Source: Clostridia bacterium
GTDB lineage: Bacteria; Bacillota; Clostridia; TANB77; CAG-508
Reading direction: 5' to 3'
DNA: 38,476 bases
NCBI GenBank assembly: GCA_022791735.1
Contig: JAAVZQ010000008.1
Location: 1-38,476 of the forward strand
Positions 1 through 7,961 of the stretch are shown here, one piece after another. The notes beneath the pieces were generated by a model that saw only the letters and a program-made list of their open reading frames with translations, did no database searches and had not been told where the DNA came from. The position numbers and the translations under genes are program-made. Numbering within the stretch: position 1 is the first letter of the stretch; each line of letters opens with the position of its first letter.

Positions 1-1074
1 AAAAAAGACAGTTTTTTCCATGTGCGGAAAAATGGCAACCTTGTCCAAACACTTCACACAAAACATGCCATTTTAATTCACAAGGAAAAGCCTAAAAACA
101 ATCACTCTTTTGGTGAAACTTATGCATTCTTCCTCATCGACAATGTCAAAGTTGGCGACTCCCTGCGTAGTACGAAAGCAACCTTTGCAAATGGGTTGAT
201 TAAAACTCCCTACACGCCCTTGTCAGTATACCTGTCTTCCCACTACATCGCAATCGCTCCGCCTATAAGTTTCGATGCATCCACCTTGTATCAACAGTCC
301 ACTGTTTTAGAAGAAGTATGTTTCCTTTTGCACAAACAGGGAAAACTCATCCCAAAAAGCCGTGTCTCTTTGAACAAGCAGAAAAAAGCCATGTTAAAAA
401 GATTTGACAGACTTTTGGCTCTTTCCCTTCCAGCACTCTTTAGCAAAGTCATCAAAGCTGATATCAGGCAGTTTGACAAAGGTTGGTTTGCAAGAAGAAT
501 GGACCTTAACCTGTATAATGAGGAAACTCCATTTTCATGGAGTATTAAATCTTTCGACAGTGCTACAATTCTTAAGAGCCATATCAAAGCTTTAGAGGCG
601 CTTGGTAAGCATATCACAGATTACGTACCTCAAGAAACAATTGATAAGTTCTTGTTAGAGCTTATCCGTGAGTTCCAGTTCGAGCAATATATCTGTTTTG
701 CACAGTGCCCTTACATCAAGGTCAGTGAAAAGGTTACACAGGCATATGCAGAAGCATATAGCAGATATACCTCGACGCTTGTGTTAGCAATTGGTCATCT
801 CAAACAAAAATGCTCCTCTGGAGTTTGCCTCAACATGGTTAAGTGGAGTGGTTATGGTAATCCTGATTCGAGCAGATCAATAATGTCCGTTTATGAGAGC
901 GATACTCCCTGTGGTTCTATACAAATTAGTGTTGACAGCAATTGTATAGTAACCTTGTCTTTGTACAATGGTACTGGGAGTTACCCTACGGCACGGTTTG
1001 ACATAACAGACTCTTGTACAGACTTTAGCGGCAAAATTTATTCTGCATTTCGATTTTCAAGTGAACAGTTGTAA
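1..1074 (+). CDS. Unrecognised protein, open at left edge (foreign-looking)
   Basis: I do not recognise this protein. The frame is open from base 1, so the true start may lie outside the window; the first usable start inside it is GTG at 22, giving about 350 residues. No signal peptide, membrane helix or catalytic motif is evident. The DNA is visibly richer in G+C and uses codons unlike the minus-strand genes to its right, and it runs on the opposite strand, so recent transfer or an assembly junction is possible. It has two in-frame CGG codons (25-27 and 994-996) that continue in frame. If CGG shifts the frame here as in the neighbouring genes, the second would end the protein 3 residues later, and the first would have to precede the real start. 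The gene ends just before a strong hairpin. Confidence 0.55.
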   Translation, partial: KKDSFFHVRKNGNLVQTLHTKHAILIHKEKPKNNHSFGETYAFFLIDNVKVGDSLRSTKATFANGLIKTPYTPLSVYLSSHYIAIAPPISFDASTLYQQSTVLEEVCFLLHKQGKLIPKSRVSLNKQKKAMLKRFDRLLALSLPALFSKVIKADIRQFDKGWFARRMDLNLYNEETPFSWSIKSFDSATILKSHIKALEALGKHITDYVPQETIDKFLLELIREFQFEQYICFAQCPYIKVSEKVTQAYAEAYSRYTSTLVLAIGHLKQKCSSGVCLNMVKWSGYGNPDSSRSIMSVYESDTPCGSIQISVDSNCIVTLSLYNGTGSYPTARFDITDSCTDFSGKIYSAFRFSSEQL

Positions 1075-1115
1075 ATATTTTTTAAACAAGTATTTCTTGT
1101 TTTAAAAAATTAATT

Positions 1116-1167
1116 GAAAAAGGACCAGTTCTATTGACATTCATGTCAATAGAACTGGTCCTTTTTC
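1116..1167. terminator. Perfect 25-bp hairpin, bidirectional terminator
   Basis: Two 25-nt arms (1116-1140 and 1143-1167) are exact complements with a 2-nt gap, which gives an effective tetraloop. Each side has a run of A or T at the stem base. It lies between the convergent left-edge ORF and metK, so it probably stops transcription from both. Confidence 0.8.
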
Positions 1168-1190
1168 ATTCTCTTACTAACTCACAAATT

Positions 1191-2301
1191 TTACATCTCT
1201 ATTATCTTTTCCCAAGGTAGATTTTCTTTACCAAAATGCCCATAATTTGTAGTTTTTGCATATATTGGCTTTTTCAAATCCAAATACTTTATTATACCGG
1301 TCTGGAGTTAAATCAAATTTATTTTCAATCTTTTCCTTTATCTCTTGCTCGGAAATGGTGCTTGTCCCGAAAGTATTTACATATATAGATATAGGTTTCG
1401 CAATCCCTATACCATAAGCAATCTGTATTTCGCACTTTTTTGCATAACCATTTGCAACAACATTTTTTGCAATATGGCGAAGCATATATGCAGCACTCCT
1501 ATCTACCTTGCTTGAGTCTTTTCCTGAAAAAGCACCACCTCCATGTCTTGCATATCCTCCATAAGTATCCACAATTATTTTTCTTCCAGTAAGCCCAGTA
1601 TCACCTAAAGGCCCTCCAATTACAAACCTTCCAGTTGGATTTACATAGTATTTTGTATTTTCATCTAAATACTTGCTATCCACCGTCTTTTTTATAACTT
1701 CTTCAATTATATCTTTTTTCACCTGTTCTAAAGAAACATTCGCATCATGTTGATTTGATATAAGGATTGTTTCAATCCTTTTTGGAGTATCACCCTCATA
1801 TTCCACAGTAACCTGTGTCTTACCGTCTGGACCTAAATATGGAAGTATTTTCTCTTTTCTAACAGTTGTAAGTCTTTTTGACAATTTGTGAGCTAAATCA
1901 ATTGCAAATGGCATATAATCCTCTGTTTCATCACTTGCAAAACCAAACATAATGCCTTGGTCACCTGCTCCACCTATGTCTACACCCTGTGCAATATCTG
2001 CACTTTGCTTTGTAATATTTACATCTATCTCACAATTTTCATAATCTATATCTATGCCTTTTCCTTTGTATCCAATACCTTTTAGTACTTCTCTTGCTGT
2101 TTCCTCTATATTTACTTTTGCATTAGTAGTAAGCTGTCCAGCTATCGTAATTTTATCATTTGACGCAAAAGTCTCCACTGCAACACGTGAATTTGTATCT
2201 TGCTCTAAACACTTATCAAGTATCGTATCTGATATCAAATCACATAACTTATCTGGATGCCCTTCTGTTACACTTTCTGAAGTAAATAGATATTTGTTCA
2301 T
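1191..2301 (-). CDS. metK: S-adenosylmethionine synthetase, read through one CGG +1 site
   Basis: MetK makes S-adenosylmethionine from methionine and ATP in the cytosol. The N-terminus has the family start (ESVTEGHPDKLCD), and GGAGDQGIMFG and GGGAFSGKDSSKVDRSAAY follow, all typical. Read without a shift the protein ends after 357 residues in an unrelated tail and stops at 1228. The in-frame CGG at codon 335 (1297-1299) follows TPD. Dropping its C gives GIIKYLDLKKPIYAK and then NYGHFG, the conserved MetK C-terminus, ending at 1191 with 369 residues. I therefore annotate the shifted product. The ATG is preceded by an AAAGGA ribosome binding site. An essential single-copy enzyme is unlikely to be a real pseudogene. 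No SAM riboswitch was seen upstream; a palindromic element (2364-2521) lies there instead. Confidence 0.93.
1296..1299 (-). other. CGG +1 site in metK
   Basis: The sequence is GAC-CGGT-ATA. In-frame CGG is codon 335. Skipping C gives GGT (Gly) at the position where MetK proteins have Gly-Ile-Ile before the C-terminal strand. Confidence 0.85.
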
Positions 2302-2363
2302 TTCTTATTTCAATTCCTTTCTTATTATCATTCACAACAAAATGTATTTAAAAGTATACATAA

Positions 2364-2521
2364 GGTGGTTTCATCTATGATTTTTGAGTAACACCGCGTA
2401 AGCGACCAAACGAGCTTTACGAGCGCGAAATGGAGTAACCGACCGTTTAAGCTACGTAGTAGCGTACAAATTAGAGGTTACGACACCAAGGTGTTGCAAA
2501 AAAAATCATAGATAAACTACC
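2364..2521. repeat. Intergenic palindromic element 1 (longest, divergent copy)
   Basis: The outer arms (2364-2385 and 2499-2521) are complementary with few mismatches and end with the same GG(T/A)(G/A)GTTT motif. The centre holds a GCTAC-GTA-GTAGC tip. It fills most of the gap between the GH15 gene and metK. Its interior differs from the main family, so membership rests on position and architecture. Confidence 0.6.
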
Positions 2522-2563
2522 CATAGCTAAACAAACAATACTTTAAAGCTGTGAATAATCTTA

Positions 2564-4466
2564 TTAAATTGCTCCTTGTTTTATTAATTCATCTAATACT
2601 ATAACATACATAGCATGTGCCCACGCAAGCCCTATTACCCAAGCAGACTGCATACTCTTGTTATCCACTTGCTCTGCTAAAAAGCCATGCTTTGTGCTTG
2701 AATTTACTACAAAATCAAAACACTCTTTAGCGTGTATTATATCATGAATTTTCAAATAATACAATGCCATCCATAAAGTTGTTATAACCCAAGGTCTATC
2801 TCCAGTATAGTGGTCATCCTCAAACCTTAGATATCCGCCTGTATATGTTCTCAAATGCATATTTATTGTTTCAATCGTATTTGTAACCTTTTTCTCATTA
2901 GGAGAAAACACATCAAAAGGCACAACCAATCCTAACACGCTCATATCAATTCTTCTATCTTCTTTACTTCTTATAAAACTTTTTCTATCTTCACTATATA
3001 AATTTGCCTTTATATATTCTTTAATGTCCTCTAGCCCTTCACTTAAGATTTCCTTTTGCTTTACAATAGTTTCTTGTTTTAATCTATTTTCCATCATCTC
3101 TGTCTCTAGTTCTTCATAAACTTTCTGCATAGCAGTAAATGCCGCAAATATGCTTGCCAAAGAATATGTACCAATTCCTTCATGCATTTCCCATAAATCA
3201 TAACTTACATGCATTTCACCTTTATTTTGGAAAATATGCTCTAAATACTCTTGCAAAAACTTTGTAGCCTTTTCTAACATTTTCAAATTATCCTTCAAGA
3301 ACTTTTTATCCTTTGTCCTTGTATAATGGTCATACACTCCATAAATAACACTTGCAGTTTCATCTATTTGATATCCCCAACAAGGCGCAAGAGTTCCATC
3401 TGTAAAAAATCTTTGCTCCCACATGCCATTTTTTGATTGTGTATTTTTACAAAATACTTTATAAAACTTTTCTGTCTCCTTTGTCATCTTTATCAAATCT
3501 TGTGCTTTTGTAATATACACAGCATCTCTTGGCCAACAGTATTGATATCTTCCGGCATTTCGAAAATGTCTCATCTATTTCCATTGCAGCTGATACTCCT
3601 CCTGTCTTTTCATTTGTTAGCAATGGGTATAGAAGAATAGTCCTTTTATAAATCTTGTTTATCTTCTCTTTATATAATGTATCAGTACTTATCATATGGA
3701 TAGTGTGAGCTTTCACATAATTTCTCCAATATTTCTTTGTACGTTCTAGTTCCTTTTTTAATTCTAACTTTCTTATCTTGATTATTTCACTTTCAATATC
3801 GTCTAAACTATTTATCTCTTTATTATCAAAAATAAAAAACTCTATATAAAATTCTTTAGTTTCTCCTGGCTTTAAAATGCCAACCTCATAACTTACAGCA
3901 ACATTGTTTGACATACCAATATAATCTTTATCTTGCAAAATTCCGCTTCCAATCGCTTCATCTGCTCCATTTATTTTATAGCCATTCATTTTCAAACTAT
4001 CTGACAATATTGCCATATTATATCCATGAGAATATTGCAAAATTCCATCTTGTATAACTTTTGCCGCTGTGCAGTTATTCTCATCTGTAAGAAGCTTTGA
4101 ATGCACTAAAAACTTAATATCAAGAGGTATATCATGTTCATTTGTAAATACGTACTTACACACAATAACATTATTTGAATTAGTCACAAAATCAGTTTGC
4201 TCCATTTTTAAGTTAAAATAAGTATTCTTTATCTCCGTTTTTAATATATTTGTGTCCTCAATATACCCTTGTTTATATACATTATTCACATCATTATGCA
4301 AATAAATTATTCCAGAATCATTTACCTTCACTCCAACATGCAAAAACTCTATAAACTCCCTAAAATCAATATTCGGATAGCGAATTCTTATAATCTCCCC
4401 TTTATCCGTTATTGAAGCTTTTAGCTCTTTATTTCCAATAATTGCATTATTTATATATTCTTTCAT
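2564..4466 (-). CDS. Glycoside hydrolase family 15 (glucoamylase-like), one CGG +1 site
   Basis: This is a cytosolic-type bacterial GH15 enzyme, expected to release glucose from alpha-glucans or related oligosaccharides. No signal peptide is seen. Residues 1 to about 270 form the beta-rich N-terminal domain and the rest the alpha/alpha barrel. The frame breaks at codon 305, an in-frame CGG (3552-3554). Skipping the C joins FSKC to GRYQYCWPRDAVYITKA, the hallmark entry into the GH15 barrel. The catalytic-region motif YDLWEMHEG and the C-terminal LAEQVD segment follow. The joined product is 633 residues, a normal length. Without the shift neither half is a full enzyme. The start at 4466 has AAAGGAG upstream. 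Exact substrate (maltodextrin, isomaltose or trehalose) cannot be told from the sequence. Confidence 0.88.
3551..3554 (-). other. CGG +1 site in the GH15 gene
   Basis: The sequence is TGC-CGGA-AGA. CGG is codon 305. The shifted reading gives Cys-Gly-Arg-Tyr, a conserved GH15 motif; the zero frame gives Cys-Arg-Lys-Ile. Confidence 0.87.
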
Positions 4467-4481
4467 TTATTTCTCCTTTTT

Positions 4482-4606
4482 GTTCAAAAGATAATCAGCA
4501 TCTTACGTCGTTACTGCTCAGCCTTAGTCAAATCAATGTACTTAAGTAACACCTCATTGACACTCTCCTTCACGTGCCTATCAATTGACGGCATTCTCTT
4601 TTGAAC
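4482..4606. repeat. Intergenic palindromic element 2
   Basis: About 125 bp, outer arms GTTCAAAAGATAATCAGCATC and GGCATTCTCTTTTGAAC, nearly exact complements. The tip is TACTTAAGTA. In reverse orientation it carries the family's GTAACGACGTAAGATGCTGA block. It sits just upstream of the GH15 ribosome binding site. The remaining 4607-4692 shows no gene. Confidence 0.75.
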
Positions 4607-4692
4607 TCTTATTTGTGGCTAATTTAACTTGAAGTCCGCACAGGGTAGTTCTATCTCTGGCGGGACAGACGATATTCAAAAGCTATGAACTA

Positions 4693-6345
4693 TTACTCTA
4701 TTATACTTACTATCAATTTTTCAATTTCTTTTAGTTTAAGCGTAATACTATTAATCTCATCTTCTTTTACATCCTCTGTAAGTATATCATTTTTCAAAAT
4801 ATCTTCCATATCTGACATCTCATCTTTTAGCATTTTTACCTTATTTATTATTTCAGTTCTTCTTACTCTTCTTACCGTTTCCAGTTCTAGCCTTCCGTCT
4901 AGCGACACCTTGTTATTTTTAAGCTCATATATCTCTCCGAAGCTTCGGTATAGTTACAGGTATATCTGTATTTTCTAATATTTTATCTTTAAGTTCTTCC
5001 TGAGCGCCTTTTTCCCCATGTACTAGAATAATCTGTTTTGGCTTATAAATAAAAGAATATATAAAATTCAAAAGCCATTCCTGATCTGCATGTCCTGAAT
5101 ACCCTTCAATATACTCTATCTTTGCATTTACCGCTACTTCCTCTCCAAATATCTTAATCTTTTTTGCACCCTCTACAATCTTCCTTCCTAAAGTTCCTGG
5201 CGCTTGGTATCCAACAAATAAAATCGTATTATTTTCATTCCAAATATTATGTTTCAAATGATGCTTAATCCTACCGAACATCACACATACCACTCGCAGA
5301 AATAATTATAGAAGCCTCACCAGATTCATTTAGTGCCTTTGACTCCTCCGCAGTCCTTGTAAACTTAAGCCCATTAAACTCTAGTGGATCATCTCCACTC
5401 TCAATCTCTTTTCTCACTTCTTCTTCAAATAAATCTTCATTATTCTTGAAAATCTCTGTAGCAGATATTGCAAGTGGACTATCTACATATACTGGAGTTT
5501 CCATAAGCAATTTATATTTATTTATAAAGCTTTCATCTCTTGTGTTTTCTTTTATTTTGTTTAACTCATACAATATCTCCTGTGTCCTTCCGCACTGCAA
5601 ATGAAGGTATAACCACAGTTCCTCCACGTCTTACTGTATCATATACAATATCTAAGAAAAGCTCTGCTTTATCATCATTTCTAATATGAAGTCTATTTCC
5701 ATAAGTTGACTCCATTATAACATAATCAGCAGACTCTATCATTGTAGGAGAATCCAAAAGTGGTATATCATTATTTCCTATATCCCCTGTAAATACAGCT
5801 TTCTCTGTTTTTCCGTCTTTCCTTTACCCATACCTCAATCATTGCTGAACCTAGCATATGTCCTGCATCATTATATCTAACAATAATATTTTCATCTATT
5901 TGCACAAGTTCATTATATTCTATCGGCTCAAATAGCTCTAAACATTTTTCCGCATCTTCTGCTGTATAAAGAGGTGGAAATTGAAGCTTCCCCTTTCTCT
6001 GTCTTTTCCTATTTTTCCACTCAACTTCCATTTCCTGTATATGTCCACTGTCTGGAAGCATTATCCCACAAAGGTCGCAAGTTGCTTTTGTAGCATAAAC
6101 CGGATTTCTATATCCATCTACATATAACTTTGGAATACGCCCTGAATGGTCTATATGTGCATGTGTAAGTAGCACAAAATCTATATCTTTTACATCAAAA
6201 GCAAACTCATCAAAATTCTTATCTTCTTCCCTTTGGTTTCCTTGGAACATCCCGGCAATCTACTAAAAACTTTTTTCCGTCCACCTTCTACCAAAAAATT
6301 TGAACCTGTAACTCCTTCTGCTGCACCTAAAAATGTTATCTTCAT
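4693..6345 (-). CDS. MBL-fold beta-CASP exonuclease, six CGG +1 sites
   Basis: A metallo-beta-lactamase/beta-CASP protein, a family of RNA-processing nucleases, here 548 residues after six +1 shifts. The pieces lie in successive frames and together give every expected motif in order: HAHIDH (about 61-66), DAGHMLGSA, TGDIGN, then the beta-CASP motifs MESTYGNR, VDSPLA, SASGMCDVGRIKHH and YSGHAD. A conserved IPKLGEIYEL segment and a charged C-terminal helical tail (about 480-548) follow. The CGG codons are residues 23, 31, 177, 251, 356 and 468, each giving glycine after the shift. The most telling are DCGMFQG, FAVGRTQE and MCDVGRIKHH, whose glycines are family hallmarks. The start at 6345 has a GAGGAGA site. 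Zinc-ligand residues are intact, so the joined product should be active. RNA versus another nucleic acid substrate is inference. Confidence 0.9.
4936..4939 (-). other. CGG +1 site 6 in the beta-CASP gene
   Basis: CTT-CGGA-GAG. CGG is residue 468. The shift yields LGEIYEL and opens an 80-residue C-terminal tail; the zero frame stops within four codons. Confidence 0.8.
5273..5276 (-). other. CGG +1 site 5 in the beta-CASP gene
   Basis: GTT-CGGT-AGG. The zero-frame codon after CGG is the stop TAG. The shift gives MCDVGRIKHH, an invariant beta-CASP region. Confidence 0.88.
5589..5592 (-). other. CGG +1 site 4 in the beta-CASP gene
   Basis: GTG-CGGA-AGG. The shift joins IPSFAV to GRTQEILYEL, the expected continuation in this family. 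Confidence 0.88.
5812..5815 (-). other. CGG +1 site 3 in the beta-CASP gene
   Basis: AGA-CGGA-AAA. The shift gives ERGKTEKAVFTGDIGN, restoring the metal-binding aspartate motif. Confidence 0.86.
6251..6254 (-). other. CGG +1 site 2 in the beta-CASP gene
   Basis: TGC-CGGG-ATG. The shift gives VDCGMFQG, a hallmark of MBL/beta-CASP N-termini. It is the only site of the thirteen with GGG as the glycine codon. Confidence 0.88.
6276..6279 (-). other. CGG +1 site 1 in the beta-CASP gene
   Basis: GGA-CGGA-AAA. CGG is codon 23. The shift gives EGGGKKFLVDC, joining the start (MKITFLGAAEGVTGSN) to the catalytic domain. Confidence 0.83.
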
Positions 6346-6371
6346 TTATTCTCTCCTCTCTTCTATTTTTC

Positions 6372-7932
6372 TTATTTTGCAAACAATTTAATATTCTTCT
6401 TACATTTGACTTTCACTCTATTTAGGTTTGGAATTGTATATTCTATCTCTAATATATCTCCGTCGTACACCTCTACATCTATTCCATTACCCTCATCTCT
6501 AACTCTAATTACAACATTTGCAAAATTCATAATTCTTGTATCTAAAATAGGTTTAATTATTCCTACATCAGTCTCTATGTCTTTTGTTATTTGAGACAAT
6601 ACCCCTATTTCATAAAGATTAAAAAGCAGTTTTCCTTCTATTCTTTCAACATCCTCTTTTAATTCATCTACATCCTTGATAAATCTTTCATCATCAAAAG
6701 CTATGAATTTATAATACCTCACAATATACAGAAGTGAAATAGCTGGTCTTTTATCTTCCATAGCATTTATTTTGTAAATCTCATCTTCTAGGCACTTTAT
6801 AAATAATTTTTGGAGTTCTATTTTATAACGTTCTTTATACTTTGGTATTTTTATATTCCTTAATAATTCCAAACTATTTTCCAGTTTATTTTTTGTTTCA
6901 ACATAAGTTTTGGCATCTAATAGCTTATTACACTCATCAATATCACTTAAAGCTTTTCTTCTTTCTTTTTTCAAGGTTCCAACAAGATTGTCTATACTAA
7001 AAATTTTCTTGTACTCTGAAAGCTTGGCATTTCTTTCATCAAACTCCTGAAGCAATAATGAATTATCACTTAATATCTTATCAAGTTTTTTTATCTCAGC
7101 TGCCTTTTCTTTTTTGAGCTTTGTTAATTCCTCAACTAATTTTGTCTTATCTTGCAATTTTTCAAATTTTGCTTCACACTCTTTTTGCTCCTCTAAAAGC
7201 CTTGCTTTTTCTGTCTCATTTCTACTAGTACACACAATGATTGCTATCTTAAAAATGCAGTTTAAAAGTTTTTTTGATATATCTTCATCATATTTTTCAG
7301 TCAATTCTTCTTCTAATTTTTCAAGTATATTTTTTTGATTTCCAAGTTTCATCCAATCTTCTAAGAATTTAAAACCAAGTAGAATTAAAAGATTTTGATA
7401 TACTAAATTACAATCAATATTGCTTATCTCTGATGGCACAGTATTCCAAGACCATGATGTAAATTCTCTTATTATCTCAGTATTATTTATATCATGGCCT
7501 TCGTTTAGCATTTCTGGTAATGCCACCCTTATTAAACTATATTTCTCATCTAAATACATTGTAGTATCATTTATCTTGAAAATAGCATATAACATCGCTT
7601 CTTCTGTAGGTAATACCCTAATTTTTCTTAAAAAACGGTCAAACTTACATACTACACCGTTCTTTTAAGAACTCTGTTCCTTCTTCTGAACTTGCATTGA
7701 CAAGCTCTATATCTTCAAGATTTTCTATCATCTGAATAATATTTTCGGTAAATTTATTTTTGCTTTCTACATTTACCTTTATTCTTGCATATTCATTGTA
7801 CGCACTATTTATATTATATTGCATACTAAGTAATAAATTCTTGACACCACCTGAAAACTTCTTTGAATTTAGTACAGTTTCAAGCTTATTATTGTTACTC
7901 TGAAATTTCAATATGATATCACTCTTTTTCAT
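6372..7932 (-). CDS. Unrecognised coiled-coil protein, one CGG +1 site
   Basis: I do not recognise this family. Two open frames join at an in-frame CGG (7657-7659, codon 92): the first gives 91 residues ending FLKE, the second has no stop between the CGG and its first ATG at 7595 and only a weak ribosome binding site there. The +1 reading makes one 519-residue soluble protein. Residues about 210-330 are rich in Lys, Glu and Leu in a coiled-coil pattern, and the C-terminal 60 residues look like a beta-rich domain. There is no signal peptide. The start at 7932 has AAGAAGGGA upstream, 29 nt after ftsK, so it is probably co-transcribed with ftsK and the beta-CASP gene. Fusion rests on frame continuity, not homology. 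Confidence 0.65.
7656..7659 (-). other. CGG +1 site in the coiled-coil gene
   Basis: GAA-CGGT-GTA. The zero frame ends four codons later. The shifted frame runs open for 427 more residues. Confidence 0.7.
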
Positions 7933-7961
7933 CTGTACATTCCCTTCTTTAGTTTAATGTG

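Noticed and set aside
2302..2563. SAM riboswitch or T-box upstream of metK
   Set aside because: No recognisable conserved core was found; the region is a palindrome whose arms differ from riboswitch stems.
5273..5276. Classical programmed frameshift with a slippery heptamer or RF2-type stop
   Set aside because: Only this site has a stop directly after CGG, the preceding codons differ at nearly all sites, and no shared stimulatory element was seen.
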